This document shows, in pieces, positions 17,569-26,796 of a stretch of DNA of 64,000 nt. The first letter of the stretch is position 1, and every line of letters starts with the position of its first letter. The notes beneath the pieces were generated by a model. The model was not told the DNA's origin. It did no database searches and worked only from the letters and a program-made list of their open reading frames with translations. The position numbers were made by a program, and so were the translations under genes. This DNA comes from Croceicoccus hydrothermalis (GTDB lineage: Bacteria > Pseudomonadota > Alphaproteobacteria > Sphingomonadales > Sphingomonadaceae): positions 1 through 64,000 of the forward strand of contig NZ_JAIQCI010000004.1 of assembly GCF_022378335.1 (NCBI RefSeq). Reading direction: 5' to 3'.

Positions 17569-18444
17569 ATGCCCGCAAAGACACAGCCCGCCCCGCCCGT
17601 CGGCACGCCGCAACAGCTCGAACCGCTGGTGCAGCGTGTGCTGGCCGGCAATCCCAGCGCGTTCACCCTGCATGGCACACAGACCTATATCGTGGGCGCG
17701 GGCGCCGATGTCGCGGTGATCGACCCCGGCCCGGACGATGCGGGCCATATCGACGCGGTCCTGGCGGCGGTCGGCGCGCGGAAGGTCACGGCGATCTGCT
17801 GCACCCATACGCACCGCGATCATTCGCCCGCCGCCGCGCCATTGGCGGCCCGGACGGGGGCTAGAATCATGGGCTGCGCTGCGCTCGCGCTCGAATCCAT
17901 CGGGCCGCGCGGCGATGCGCCGTTCGATACAGGCTATGCGCCCGACCGCGCGCTCAACGACGGGGAAAGCATTTCGGGCGATGGCTGGACGCTGACGGCG
18001 GTGGCGACGCCGGGGCATACGTCGAATCACCTGTGCTTTGCATTGGAGGAAAGCGGCGCGCTGTTCACCGGCGATCACGTCATGGGATGGTCCACCACCG
18101 TGGTCATCCCGCCCGATGGCGACATGGCGGATTACATGGCCAGCATGGAATTGCTGCACGGCCGTGAGGACCGGATTTACTACCCGGCCCATGGCGCCCC
18201 TATCGAAAATACGCGGCAGCTCGTGCGCGGCATGATCGGCCATCGCCGACAGCGCGAGCGGCAGATCCTCAGGACGCTGGAGAAAGGCGAACGGGCCATC
18301 CCGGCGCTGGTCGAGACGATGTATGTCGGGCTCGATTCCCGGCTCATCGGCGCGGCGGGGCAATCCGTGCTCGCGCATCTGATCGACCTGGAACGGCGGG
18401 GCATGGTGGGGCGCGATGGCGAAGAATGGGCGATTGCGGGATGA
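17569..18444 (+). CDS. MBL-fold metallohydrolase (LACTB2-like)
   Basis: 291 residues. The metallo-beta-lactamase zinc ligands are all visible: THTHRDHSPAA, the distal His in TPGHTSNHL, the bridging Asp in FTGDHVMGW, and PAHGAPI. A winged-helix-like tail (residues about 230-290, QRERQILRTLEKGERAIPALVE) is typical of the LACTB2/glyoxalase II-like branch, whose characterised member is a single-strand ribonuclease; other members act on thioesters. The substrate here is undetermined. It starts 58 bp after the MoeB-like gene on the same strand. Confidence 0.85.
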   Translation: MPAKTQPAPPVGTPQQLEPLVQRVLAGNPSAFTLHGTQTYIVGAGADVAVIDPGPDDAGHIDAVLAAVGARKVTAICCTHTHRDHSPAAAPLAARTGARIMGCAALALESIGPRGDAPFDTGYAPDRALNDGESISGDGWTLTAVATPGHTSNHLCFALEESGALFTGDHVMGWSTTVVIPPDGDMADYMASMELLHGREDRIYYPAHGAPIENTRQLVRGMIGHRRQRERQILRTLEKGERAIPALVETMYVGLDSRLIGAAGQSVLAHLIDLERRGMVGRDGEEWAIAG

Positions 18445-18528
18445 ATGCCCTGTAAAAACCGGGGGTCTGTCCCTAGATGAAGGGCAAGCACGCCCGCCAC
18501 GGGCCACGACAATACGGGGACACGACGC

Positions 18529-19518
18529 ATGACCGCCCAACCGCGAGAGAATCTGACCGGCATGGACCTTCGCGAGGAGATCGAGAAATTGCGCAAGGAG
18601 CGCAATGCCGTCATCCTCGCCCATTATTATCAGAAGCCGGAAATCCAGGACATCGCCGATTTCGTGGGCGACAGTCTCGAACTGTCGAAGAAGGCAGCGG
18701 CCACCGATGCGGAGGTGATCGCGTTCTGCGGCGTCAAATTCATGGCCGACACGGCCAAGATCCTCAGCCCCGAAAAGATCGTCGTGCTGCCCGATCTCGA
18801 CGCCGGGTGCAGTCTTGAGGACAGTTGCCCGCCTGACAAGTTCCGCGCGTTCCGCGAGGCGCATCCCGACCATATCGCGCTGACCTACATCAATTGCTCG
18901 ACCGAGGTGAAGGCGCTGTCCGACGTCATCGTCACCTCGTCCAGCGCGGAAACCATCCTTCAGCAGATCCCGGAGGATCAGAAGATCATCTTCGGTCCCG
19001 ACCGGCATCTGGGCGGCTATCTCAACCGCAAGTTCGCACGCGACATGCTGCTGTGGCCCGGCGTGTGCATCGTGCACGAGGCGTTCAGCGAAACCGAGCT
19101 GATGAAATTGCAGCATCAGCATCCCGATGCGCCCATCGCCGCACACCCGGAATGCCCGCCGCAGATCGTCGACCACGCCGATTACGTCGGCTCGACCAGC
19201 GGCATCCTGCAATTCGCGAAAACGACCGAGAGCGACACGCTCATCGTCGCGACCGAACCGCACATCATCCATCAGATGGAAGTCGCGCTGCCGGAAAAGA
19301 ATTTCATTGGCGCGCCGGGGGCGGACGGCAATTGCAACTGCAACATCTGTCCGTACATGGCGCTCAACACGATGGAGAAGCTCTATATCGCGCTGCGCGA
19401 CCTCGAACCCAGGATCGAGATCGAGGAGGGCTTGCGGCTGAAGGCGAAGCAGAGCCTCGACAAGATGATGGAAATGGCCGCCGGCACCATCGGCAAGGGC
19501 GATTTGGGCCGGGTGTGA
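18529..19518 (+). CDS. nadA: Quinolinate synthase A
   Basis: A 329-residue [4Fe-4S] enzyme that condenses iminoaspartate with dihydroxyacetone phosphate to make quinolinate for NAD synthesis. Motifs: AHYYQKPEIQDIADFVGDSL, FCGVKFMADTAKIL, the Cys in DAGCSLEDSC, HPECPPQIV and the Cys cluster CNCNICPYM, which together supply the cluster ligands. ATG at 18529 is used; another in-frame ATG 11 codons later (GMDLREEIEKL) is possible. nadB and nadC are not in the window. Confidence 0.95.
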   Translation: MTAQPRENLTGMDLREEIEKLRKERNAVILAHYYQKPEIQDIADFVGDSLELSKKAAATDAEVIAFCGVKFMADTAKILSPEKIVVLPDLDAGCSLEDSCPPDKFRAFREAHPDHIALTYINCSTEVKALSDVIVTSSSAETILQQIPEDQKIIFGPDRHLGGYLNRKFARDMLLWPGVCIVHEAFSETELMKLQHQHPDAPIAAHPECPPQIVDHADYVGSTSGILQFAKTTESDTLIVATEPHIIHQMEVALPEKNFIGAPGADGNCNCNICPYMALNTMEKLYIALRDLEPRIEIEEGLRLKAKQSLDKMMEMAAGTIGKGDLGRV

Positions 19519-19703
19519 GGGCATCGAGCCTCGCGCGCGATCCGCGCCGTATTGCAAACGCGCAACGAAACGGCGTTTGCGGCGTTGTCTTTTCCGGTCG
19601 CACGACAGGAGAGCACGCCATTCACATCGCCACATCGCCGCACCGGGCCGCCTGTCGCGCCGCCGCTCGCCATAACCCCGCCCGCCATAGCTGCGGCTAA
19701 GCC

Positions 19704-21050
19704 GTGACCGCGCATCTTCGCTCGTTCCTGGCGGGCATCAATGCCAGTTACTGGTTCTATCCTGCGCTGTTCTCGATCCTCGCCTTCGTCCTGGCGCTGG
19801 TGACGATCATGCTCGACCGCAGCTTCGCGGCCGAGATGATCTCGAACACCAAATATCTCGTGCCCGCCCGCCCCGACGGCGCCAGCACCATGTTGCAGGT
19901 CATCGCCAGCACCACCATCGGCGTCGCCGCGACGGTGTTTTCGATCACCATCGCCGCCGTCGCCTATGCCAGCGGCACCTACGGCCCGCGCCTGCTCACC
20001 AATTTCATGGAGGACAAGGGCAATCAGCTTTCGCTCGCCACCTTCATCGGCACCTTCGTCTATTCGGTGATGGTGCTGCGCGTGGTGCGGGCGGAGGACG
20101 AGGCCGCCGCCTCCGCCGAGGCAGCCGCGGTGGACGGTCTGCCCGGTTTCGTGCCGCAATTGTCATTGCTGGTCGCGACGGGGATGATGCTGGCGTCGAT
20201 CGCGGTGCTGGTCTTCTTCCTCAACCATATTCCCGATTCGATCCGCATCAACACCGTGCTGAAACAGATCGGCGAACGGCTCATCCGGCAGATCAAGCAT
20301 CGCTTTCCCCATAACGGATCGGACATCGAACAACCCGAACCGCCCGATGGCAAGATCGTGTCGGCAAACGCTGCCGGATATATCGAGATCATCGACTTTG
20401 CCGGGCTGGAGGACATTGCGAAGCGTACCGATTCGGTCATCGTGCTCAAGGCCGAGGCCGGCGATTTCGTGCATCCGCCGATGGCATTGGTTCAGATTGC
20501 CGCCGACGATCCGGACGATGCGCTGATCGAGGAGATTCTCGATTGTTTCGTGCTGTCGGGATTGCGCACGCCGACGCAGGATCTGGGCTTCCTGCTCGAC
20601 GAGCTGGTGGAGATTGCCCTGCGCGCGCTGTCGCCGGGGATCAACGATCCGTTCACGGCGATGACGGCGCTGCACTGGATCGGGGCGGCCACGGCGGAGC
20701 TTGGGGGCCGGGTGCTCGCCGATTCGCCCAATGACGACCGCGCACAATCCACCGACCGGCGCGTCATCCCGATCATGACCGGGTTCGAGGGCTATGTCGC
20801 GGCGGGGTTCGGCGCGGCGCGTTCCGCCGTCGCGACCAGCCGGAAGGCGACCTTCGCGATGTTCGACGCGATGCAGAATTGCGCCAGCGCGCTCAACAAT
20901 CGCGACCGGGTGCAGGTTCTGCTCAGGGAAGGCGATCTGTTGATGAGCCAGGCCGCCGATGCGTTGAGCGGGCCGGACCTTGCCGAGGTGCACGACCGGC
21001 ACTCGGCCTTCCGCGCAAAACTCAGCAATAACGGGGATGCTGCGGACTAA
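19704..21050 (+). CDS. DUF2254 membrane protein
   Basis: 448 residues from a GTG at 19704. The first 180 residues hold several membrane spans (WFYPALFSILAFVLALVTIM, a Thr/Ala-rich span around 70-95, and LSLLVATGMMLASIAVLVFF). The soluble remainder contains the conserved DUF2254 stretches IDFAGLEDIAKRTDSV and ALRALSPGINDPFTAMTAL. The function is unknown. It ends in a 4-bp tail-to-tail overlap with the small lipoprotein gene on the other strand (CTAA shared by both stops). Intergenic 19519-19703 shows no feature. Confidence 0.88.
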   Translation: MTAHLRSFLAGINASYWFYPALFSILAFVLALVTIMLDRSFAAEMISNTKYLVPARPDGASTMLQVIASTTIGVAATVFSITIAAVAYASGTYGPRLLTNFMEDKGNQLSLATFIGTFVYSVMVLRVVRAEDEAAASAEAAAVDGLPGFVPQLSLLVATGMMLASIAVLVFFLNHIPDSIRINTVLKQIGERLIRQIKHRFPHNGSDIEQPEPPDGKIVSANAAGYIEIIDFAGLEDIAKRTDSVIVLKAEAGDFVHPPMALVQIAADDPDDALIEEILDCFVLSGLRTPTQDLGFLLDELVEIALRALSPGINDPFTAMTALHWIGAATAELGGRVLADSPNDDRAQSTDRRVIPIMTGFEGYVAAGFGAARSAVATSRKATFAMFDAMQNCASALNNRDRVQVLLREGDLLMSQAADALSGPDLAEVHDRHSAFRAKLSNNGDAAD

Positions 21051-21310
21051 TCCTCGGGTTCCTCGGCCTGCGTTGTCGCGGCGGTTTCGGCCTCGGTATC
21101 ATCCGCGTCCTCGCTCTCCGCTTCGCTGACCGGCATGCCCTGCGACTGGAGCTGATCGAGCGGGATCATCGCATCGTCGATCGTGCCGGGCAGAACCTCG
21201 CCCTGCGGCGCTGCGCCCTCGGCCTCGGCCGGAGCATCCGCCGCGTCGTTACAGCCGGACAGGAGCGGCAGCAAAGCCGCCATCGTGAGGGTAAGGATCG
21301 TTTTCGCCAT
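21047..21310 (-). CDS. Small acidic lipoprotein of unknown function
   Basis: 87 residues. The leader MAKTILTLTMAALLPLLSGC ends in a textbook lipobox. The mature part is short, very acidic and mostly Glu/Ala/Asp/Thr at its end, so it is probably disordered. The start ATG at 21310 is 11 bp from the lipB stop, so it is likely transcribed with lipB. No family is recognised. Confidence 0.65.
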   Translation of the reverse strand: MAKTILTLTMAALLPLLSGCNDAADAPAEAEGAAPQGEVLPGTIDDAMIPLDQLQSQGMPVSEAESEDADDTEAETAATTQAEEPED

Positions 21311-21321
21311 GGCGCCGCTGA

Positions 21322-22008
21322 TTACTCCGTCGGGCATTTGCGGTCCAGCGCGGAGAGAAACGTCGTGCTGTGCCGCGCCATCGCCTCGTCCCATTCGCGC
21401 GCCGACACCGCATGGCCGAGCCGTTCGAGGCTCGTCACGCCGAATTCGCTGATGCCGCAAGGCACGATCCCGGCAAAATGGGAAAGGTCGGGCGAAAGAT
21501 TCACGCTGAACCCGTGCATCGTCACCCATTTGCGCACGCGCACGCCGATCGCGCCGATCTTCGCCTCGCGTCCGTCGACATCGCGGGTCCAGATGCCGAT
21601 GCGCCCCCCCGCCCGCCAGCTTTCGACGCCGAAGTCGGCCAGCGTGTCGATCACCCACCCCTCGAGCGCATGAACGAAACCGCGCACGTCGCGCGCCCGC
21701 CGGGTAAGATCCAGCATGACATAGCCGATCCGCTGCCCCGGTCCATGATAGGTGAATTGCCCGCCGCGCCCGGCCTTCACCACGTCGAATCGTGGATCGA
21801 GCAGATCGGCATCCTTCGCACTGGTCCCGGCCGTATAGACAGGCGGATGTTCAAGCATCCAGATCAATTCGCGCGCGCCGTCGCGAATCGCTGTATTGCG
21901 CACCTCCATCTCGGCGAGCGCATCGCGATAGGCAACCTGCTCGTAGCTATGGCGCCATTCGATCCCGCCCTGTGCAGAGACGGGCATATCCCTCGTATCA
22001 TCGGTCAT
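21322..22008 (-). CDS. lipB: Octanoyl-[acyl-carrier-protein]:protein octanoyltransferase
   Basis: 228 residues from the ATG at 22008 (an alternative ATG at 21987 also has a purine-rich site). It transfers octanoate from ACP to the lipoyl domains of 2-oxoacid dehydrogenases and the glycine cleavage H protein. Conserved elements: [16 protein letters not shown], the [16 protein letters not shown] block, [10 protein letters not shown] with the catalytic Lys, HGFSVNL, and the catalytic Cys in IVPCGIS. The gene is divergent from the membrane protein at 22050; only about 40 bp separate the two starts. Confidence 0.93.
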   Translation of the reverse strand: MTDDTRDMPVSAQGGIEWRHSYEQVAYRDALAEMEVRNTAIRDGARELIWMLEHPPVYTAGTSAKDADLLDPRFDVVKAGRGGQFTYHGPGQRIGYVMLDLTRRARDVRGFVHALEGWVIDTLADFGVESWRAGGRIGIWTRDVDGREAKIGAIGVRVRKWVTMHGFSVNLSPDLSHFAGIVPCGISEFGVTSLERLGHAVSAREWDEAMARHSTTFLSALDRKCPTE

Positions 22009-22049
22009 CGCGCGTTGCGTGGCGGCAAATGCCGTGCCAATCAAGACCC

Positions 22050-22898
22050 ATGGCATACCCTTCCCTGAAACCGGCGCCCAAGGGGCCGCCGCCTGCAAAG
22101 CTCGACATCGGACGAGCATGGTCGCGCGCCGCGGCGATGATCGCGGCGAACCGGCAATTGCTGCTCATCGTGGCCGGCGTGTTCTTCCTCCTGCCGCAGC
22201 TCATCGTGAATTTCGTCCTGCCCTCGCCTCAGGAAGGGCTTGAGGGCGATGCCGCGACGCAGGCCATGCTCGATCTTTTCGCCGGCTGGTGGCCGGTCCT
22301 GCTCGCCTCGCTCCTGATACAGAGCATGGGCGTCCTTGCCGTGATCGCGCTGCTCGCCGATCCGGCGCGGCCCACGGTGGGCGATGCGATGAAGCAGGCG
22401 CTGCGCTATCTGCCGAGCTATATCGCGGCGCAGCTCGTGCTTTTTTCGGGTATCGGGGTGATCATGCTGCTCGTGCTGGTGCCGGTTGCGACGGCGGGCG
22501 CGGCCGCGGGGTCGGCATCGTCCGCCGGGGCATTCGGCACGCTGATCGCGCTGGCCATCGCGCTCTATCTCTTCGTCCGGGCGGTGCTGACCGCGCCGGT
22601 CATGGTGGCGCAGCGGGTGCGCAACCCGTTCGATGCCCTGCTGCGTGCGTGGCGGCTGACGCGGGGCAATGCGACGCGGCTGCTGTTCTTTCTCGCGCTG
22701 CTGACGCTGTCGGCGCTGATCATCTATACGGTGGCGACATTGATTCCGGGGCTGATCCTGTTGCCGCTCGTCGGGGCGGGCGGCGCGGCGGTCGTCACAG
22801 GATTCATCGGCGCGCTTGTCGGCGCGCTCTATTCGTTGATCACGACGGCGGTGCTGACCGCGATCTGGGCGCAGCTTGCTGCGACGCCTGCCAAGTGA
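22050..22898 (+). CDS. Multi-spanning membrane protein (glycerophosphoryl diester phosphodiesterase membrane-domain type)
   Basis: 282 residues with about six hydrophobic spans, among them [39 protein letters not shown] and [18 protein letters not shown]. The pattern of paired long helices and [16 protein letters not shown] near residue 200 resembles the membrane domain found ahead of some glycerophosphodiesterases and in many stand-alone sphingomonad proteins. No catalytic domain is attached. The role is unknown. Confidence 0.7.
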   Translation: MAYPSLKPAPKGPPPAKLDIGRAWSRAAAMIAANRQLLLIVAGVFFLLPQLIVNFVLPSPQEGLEGDAATQAMLDLFAGWWPVLLASLLIQSMGVLAVIALLADPARPTVGDAMKQALRYLPSYIAAQLVLFSGIGVIMLLVLVPVATAGAAAGSASSAGAFGTLIALAIALYLFVRAVLTAPVMVAQRVRNPFDALLRAWRLTRGNATRLLFFLALLTLSALIIYTVATLIPGLILLPLVGAGGAAVVTGFIGALVGALYSLITTAVLTAIWAQLAATPAK

Positions 22899-22901
22899 CG
22901 C

Positions 22902-23534
22902 CTAGCCCGCGTCCTTCCAGCCCCAGAACATCTTGCACGGCAGCACGTTGAGCGGTTCGAAATCGCTGTCGATGCGGCGGAACCGGCGGGCCATGAAATC
23001 GCGCGCCTTGGCCGAAAACTGATAGACGAGGAACGCGCCGCCGGGGCGCAATACCCGGTGGGTGGCATCGACGATGGCGGGGCCGACGCCGTCCGGAAGC
23101 GTGGAGAACGGCAGACCCGAAAGGATGTAATCCGCGCCGTCATGGCCGTGCGCGGCGATGATCGTCTCCACTTCCGCGGCGGAGCCGAGCACGGCGGTGA
23201 ACCGGCTATCGGCGATCGTGCGGTTGAGGTAGTCGATATAGAGCGGGTTGGTATCGATCACGATGAGCGACGCATCCCGCTTCATCCGGTCCAGCACCGG
23301 TTGGCAGAACGTGCCGACGCCGGGCCCGTATTCGACAAACAGATCGCACCGGCTCCAGTCCGTTCGCGACAGCATACGGTCGATGGTGAAGCGTGAGGAC
23401 GGAATGATCGAACCGACCATCACCGGATGCTGCACGAACCCCTTGAAAAACACGCCCCAGGGGCCGAGCGCCCTGGACAGGCGGCGCTTTGCCCGGCCCG
23501 TGATGGTGTCGCGCGTCAATTCGGTACCCGCCAT
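22902..23534 (-). CDS. Class I SAM-dependent methyltransferase, phospholipid N-methyltransferase-like
   Basis: 210 residues from the ATG at 23534. The SAM site is LFVEYGPGVGTFCQPVL, followed by LIVIDTNPLYIDYL and YILSGLPFSTLPDGV. The opening HPVMVGSIIPSSR block and the SGLPFS motif are typical of the phospholipid N-methyltransferase group (COG3963), which also includes distant rRNA-adenine-methylase look-alikes. The actual acceptor (phosphatidylethanolamine or another) is not shown by sequence. The gene converges on the membrane protein with 3 bp between stops. Confidence 0.75.
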   Translation of the reverse strand: MAGTELTRDTITGRAKRRLSRALGPWGVFFKGFVQHPVMVGSIIPSSRFTIDRMLSRTDWSRCDLFVEYGPGVGTFCQPVLDRMKRDASLIVIDTNPLYIDYLNRTIADSRFTAVLGSAAEVETIIAAHGHDGADYILSGLPFSTLPDGVGPAIVDATHRVLRPGGAFLVYQFSAKARDFMARRFRRIDSDFEPLNVLPCKMFWGWKDAG

Positions 23535-23609
23535 GAAATAATCGTCTCCGCCTCTTGACCGATCGTGACGCGGGCGTGGCAAATCACAGGCCGCATTGCA
23601 AGCGCCGGG

Positions 23610-23633
23610 GCAAACATCGGTGCAAACATCGGT
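23610..23633. repeat. Tandem 12-bp duplication
   Basis: GCAAACATCGGT occurs twice in direct succession, in the gap between the arsC stop and the start of the methyltransferase gene. It looks like a recent slippage duplication. Confidence 0.8.
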
Positions 23634-23636
23634 AAG

Positions 23637-23981
23637 CTAAAGGATTTCGTGAACGGTATCCTGCGGCCGGCACAGGCGGGCACCCTTCTCCGTCTCGACC
23701 AGCGGACGCTCGATCAGCATCGGCTCGGCCGCCATTGCATTCAGAACGGTGTCGTCGTCGGCATCGGGAAGGCCGCGTTCGGCCGCATCCGTGCCCCGCA
23801 TGCGAAGGCCCTGCTGCGGCGAAATGCCCGCCTTTTCATAAAGGCCGCGCAGGCGCGCCGCGTTCGGCGGGTTTTTCAGATATTCGATCACCTCGACCTC
23901 GACGCCGGGCGTTTCTTCCAGAATGGCGAGCGTCTTGCGCGAGGTGCCGCATTTCGGATTGTGCCAGATGGTAGCTTTCAT
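23637..23981 (-). CDS. arsC: Arsenate reductase (glutaredoxin-type, ArsC family)
   Basis: 114 residues with the ArsC/Spx thioredoxin-like fold. The catalytic Cys sits in HNPKCGTSRKTL (family HNPxCxxSR), and IEYLKNPP and RPLVETEKGARLCRP are the other family blocks. ArsC reduces arsenate to arsenite with glutathione and glutaredoxin. No arsB, acr3 or arsR is nearby, so the role in arsenic resistance is uncertain; many such orphans are of unproven function. It overlaps the upstream Fe-S subunit gene by 4 bp. Confidence 0.85.
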   Translation of the reverse strand: MKATIWHNPKCGTSRKTLAILEETPGVEVEVIEYLKNPPNAARLRGLYEKAGISPQQGLRMRGTDAAERGLPDADDDTVLNAMAAEPMLIERPLVETEKGARLCRPQDTVHEIL

Positions 23982-24547
23982 TCGTCGTTCTCCTCACTGG
24001 GCATTGCTGGACCGCCGGGCGCGATGGCGGGCACGTCCCGCGCGGCCTCGGCCGGGTCGATACCGGGGGCGGGAACGTCGCCGGCCGGCTCGCGGCGGCG
24101 GAGCGACCGGCTCGCCCGTTCGAACGCCCGCACGATCCGCGGATGCGCACCGCACGGGCATAGATTGCGGATCGCATCATCGATCGCGGCGCGGTCCGGC
24201 GCCGGATCGCGGGACAATAAGGCCGCCCCCGCCATCACGATGCCCGGCGTGCAGAACCCGCATTGAATGGCCCCTTCGGCCACCATCGCCTGTTGCAGCG
24301 GGTGCGAACGGTCCGGCGACAGCGCCTCGATCGTGGTGACGTATCGCCCCTCCACCTCGGCGAGCGACACGAGGCAGGACCGGATCGCCTGCCCGTCGAT
24401 GATGACCATGCACGCCCCGCAATCGCCATTGCCGCAGCCGTGCTTCGTGCCGGTCAGGTTCGCCGCATCGCGCAGCGCCCAGACCAGCGGCGTATCCCCG
24501 TCCATCAGGAATTGCACCGGGCGATCGTTGACGGTCAGGCGAGTCAT
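23978..24547 (-). CDS. (2Fe-2S)-binding subunit of a molybdenum hydroxylase (isoquinoline 1-oxidoreductase alpha type)
   Basis: 189 residues. The N-terminal plant-type ferredoxin domain has its cluster ligands in KHGCGNGDCGACMVIIDGQ and IRSCLVSL. The second, helical domain binds a further 2Fe-2S cluster through IQCGFCTPGIVMA and LCPCGAHPRIV. The C-terminal 40 residues are a Pro/Ala-rich acidic tail. Such subunits pair with a large molybdopterin subunit; the only one in the window is at 43777-46236, so the pair would be split. It overlaps arsC by 4 bp. Confidence 0.9.
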   Translation of the reverse strand: MTRLTVNDRPVQFLMDGDTPLVWALRDAANLTGTKHGCGNGDCGACMVIIDGQAIRSCLVSLAEVEGRYVTTIEALSPDRSHPLQQAMVAEGAIQCGFCTPGIVMAGAALLSRDPAPDRAAIDDAIRNLCPCGAHPRIVRAFERASRSLRRREPAGDVPAPGIDPAEAARDVPAIAPGGPAMPSEENDE

Positions 24548-24602
24548 CGTGCCCCAGCCCTATAGCGAAGCGCCCGTTTGCAAAAGCAGCCGCCCCGCGC
24601 CA

Positions 24603-25223
24603 TCACGAAGGGAGCAGGCCCCGCCGCTCGAAATCGGCGCGCAGCGTGGGCGCATCGCTGAAATGATGCACCTGCCACCCGAGCCGAGCGGCGGCATCGA
24701 CGTTGTCGCGGCGGTCGTCGATGAACAATGCGGTCGCAGGCGCGATGCCGAAACGACGCGCGGCAAGGTCGAAGATTTCCGGCTCCGGCTTGGCGAGTTT
24801 TTCCGTGCCGGACACGACGATGTCGCGGAACCGGTCGAAAACCGGCTGCGTCGCGCGGAACTCTTTCCAGAAGCTGTCGGCGAAATTGGTGATCGCGAAA
24901 AGCGGCACCCCGGCGGCGTCCAGCTCCTCCACCAGTTCGAGCGCGCCTGGAACCGGGCCGGGGATCGATTCTGTAAACCGCGTCGCATAGGCGTCGATGA
25001 GCGCGTCCTCGTCCGGGAACGCGGCTTTCCGCTCGGCGACCATTTCCGCAAGGTCGCGCCCTTCGTCGTGGCCATGATGCCATTCGGGCGTAACCACATG
25101 GGTCACGAACCATTCGAGCCGTTCCGGATCATCGATCAGCCGGCGATAAAGATGGCGCAGGTCCCATTGGAACAGCACCATGCCGACATCGAACACGACA
25201 TGTTCGATTCTACGATCCGTCAC
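24603..25223 (-). CDS. HAD-family hydrolase (YihX-like phosphatase)
   Basis: 206 residues from a GTG at 25223 with GGGAG eight bases upstream. Motif I is FDVGMVLFQWD, in which the second Asp is Gly as in YihX-type sugar phosphatases. Motif II is ITNFADS, motif III is the Lys in EKLAKPEPEIF, and motif IV is FIDDRRDNVDAA. It probably dephosphorylates a small sugar phosphate or nucleotide; the substrate cannot be read. It lies upstream of the Fe-S subunit gene on the same strand, 55 bp apart. Confidence 0.85.
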   Translation of the reverse strand: MTDRRIEHVVFDVGMVLFQWDLRHLYRRLIDDPERLEWFVTHVVTPEWHHGHDEGRDLAEMVAERKAAFPDEDALIDAYATRFTESIPGPVPGALELVEELDAAGVPLFAITNFADSFWKEFRATQPVFDRFRDIVVSGTEKLAKPEPEIFDLAARRFGIAPATALFIDDRRDNVDAAARLGWQVHHFSDAPTLRADFERRGLLPS

Positions 25224-25256
25224 AAGCCCGCTCCCATCGCGCACGCATACGCGAAA

Positions 25257-25282
25257 GCGCCGCCCGGTCGCCCCGGCGGCGC
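25257..25282 (-). terminator. Possible weak terminator after rpmJ
   Basis: GCGCCGCC (25257-25264) pairs with GGCGGCGC (25275-25282). On the minus strand only three T follow, so termination would be weak. It lies about 50 bp past the rpmJ stop. Confidence 0.35.
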
Positions 25283-25331
25283 ATCGTCACGCAAGACCAC
25301 TGGACCGGCGAACGGCCCGAGGCGCAAGGAT

Positions 25332-25457
25332 TCAGCCCTGGCGGGCCTTGAACCGGCGATTGGTCTTGTTGATGACATAGACCCGGCCGCGACGGCGGAT
25401 CACGCGGTTGTCGCGGTGACGGTTCTTCAGCGATTTGAGGCTGTTGCGAATCTTCAT
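25332..25457 (-). CDS. rpmJ: 50S ribosomal protein L36, zinc-free form
   Basis: 41 residues, highly basic: [17 protein letters not shown] at the start and [18 protein letters not shown] at the end. It lacks the Cys3-His zinc ligands of the classical L36, as in the YkgO-type proteins usual in alphaproteobacteria. It has its own predicted promoter. This form does not consume zinc; whether a second, zinc-binding copy exists cannot be seen in this window. Confidence 0.95.
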   Translation of the reverse strand: MKIRNSLKSLKNRHRDNRVIRRRGRVYVINKTNRRFKARQG

Positions 25458-25586
25458 TGTCTCGTTCCCAATTGCCGGTGAGAGATCGACCCCACCGGGC
25501 GCATTCCGACAGCTGCCCGGGTGGACATCCGTCTCTGGCGGGGGTGCGATCCATATGGACGCCAACCCGCCGAAATCAAGGTGGGG

Positions 25587-25615
25587 CGGATAGGTGCAGC
25601 CCGGCCTTGAGTCAA
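25587..25615 (-). promoter_or_regulatory. Putative rpmJ promoter
   Basis: On the minus strand TTGACT (25610-25615), a 17-bp spacer and TATCCG (25587-25592) lie about 130 bp before the rpmJ start. The -35 box is embedded in a perfect palindrome, GCCTTGA-G-TCAAGGC (25604-25618), just after the galE stop. Confidence 0.5.
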
Positions 25616-25634
25616 GGCACGTTTGGCGCGCGGG

Positions 25635-26663
25635 TTACCCGCCCTGCCCGTCACGCAGGCCGGTGAGCCGCTTTTCCCATTGCAGCGCATGACCGATGAT
25701 CGTTTCCAGATCGTCGTGGCGCGGCTTCCACGGGACGGTTTCCATGATCCGGCTGTTGTCCGACACGAGCGAGGGCACATCGCCCGCGCGGCGCCCCTCC
25801 ATCACGCGCGGCACCGGCTGCCCCACCACCCGGTCCACCGCGTCGAGCACTTCGAGCACGGAGAAACCGCGCCCGTATCCCACATTCATGGTCAGGCTGC
25901 GTTCCGGCTGCGCGATCAACGCCTCCAGCGCGAGAACATGGGCATCGGCAAGGTCCGACACATGGATATAATCGCGCACGCCGGTGCCGTCGGGGGTCGG
26001 ATAATCGGTGCCGAACACGCCGACCGGCCCCCGTTTGCCAAGGGCCGATTCGACCGCCACCTTGATGAGATGGGTCGCCCCGATGCTGGACTGCCCGCTA
26101 CGCGCGTCGGGATCGGCGCCCGCCACGTTGAAATAGCGCAACACGCAATGGTTGAGATCGTAGGCGCGCGAGCAATCGGCAAGGATCCGCTCGGTCATGA
26201 GCTTCGACATGCCATAGGGATTGACCGGCGACAGCGGCAGATCCTCCTGAAGCGGTTTCAGGTCCGGCTCCCCATATACCGTCGCGGTGGAGGAGAAGAT
26301 CATGTGCGGCACGCCATGTTCGACCGCCGCGGCGATAAGCGCGCGACCCTTCACCGTGTTGTTGTCGTAATATTTCAGCGGGTCCGACACCGATTCCGGC
26401 ACGATGATCGACCCTGCGAAATGCATGATCGCTTGGCTGCCCTGCTCGGCGAAGATGCGGGCCAGCAATTCGGCATCTGCGATGTCACCGCGATAAAACG
26501 CCACCTCGTCCGGGATCGCCCAGCGAAAGCCGGTGGAAAGATCGTCGATCACCGCGACATCCCACCCCTTGTCGAGCAGGGCGAGCACGGCATGGCTCCC
26601 GATATATCCGGCCCCGCCGGTGACCAGCACCGGAACTTTTGCACTGTCGTCGGATTTCACCAT
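25635..26663 (-). CDS. galE: UDP-glucose 4-epimerase
   Basis: A 342-residue NAD-dependent epimerase that interconverts UDP-glucose and UDP-galactose for polysaccharide and LPS synthesis. NAD site: LVTGGAGYIGSHAV. The catalytic Ser/Thr lies in FSSTATVYGEP and the Tyr/Lys pair in NPYGMSKLMTE. Further family blocks are RYFNVAGADPDAR and RDYIHVSDLADAH. The length is typical. It stands alone, but could supply precursors to the polysaccharide pathway that starts with the transferase at the left edge. Confidence 0.95.
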   Translation of the reverse strand: MVKSDDSAKVPVLVTGGAGYIGSHAVLALLDKGWDVAVIDDLSTGFRWAIPDEVAFYRGDIADAELLARIFAEQGSQAIMHFAGSIIVPESVSDPLKYYDNNTVKGRALIAAAVEHGVPHMIFSSTATVYGEPDLKPLQEDLPLSPVNPYGMSKLMTERILADCSRAYDLNHCVLRYFNVAGADPDARSGQSSIGATHLIKVAVESALGKRGPVGVFGTDYPTPDGTGVRDYIHVSDLADAHVLALEALIAQPERSLTMNVGYGRGFSVLEVLDAVDRVVGQPVPRVMEGRRAGDVPSLVSDNSRIMETVPWKPRHDDLETIIGHALQWEKRLTGLRDGQGG

Positions 26664-26796
26664 CGCGGGCTCCTCGGCATTTTGGTCAATACGCGATCGG
26701 TGACCTATTCGAACCCGGCCTGCAAGTTAAGCGCGAATACACGATGCATCCCCTAATCGGACGCTTCACATTATTTCGCCGGTTCGGGAGACGACC

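Noticed and set aside
17044-19635. 863-codon open frame on the minus strand opposite the MoeB-like, MBL and nadA genes
   Set aside because: It spans three clear plus-strand genes and the gaps between them and has shadow-type composition. Length alone is not evidence at this GC content.
23637-24547. Arsenic-resistance operon
   Set aside because: arsC stands without an efflux pump or ArsR; the overlap with an Fe-S subunit gene does not make a resistance operon.
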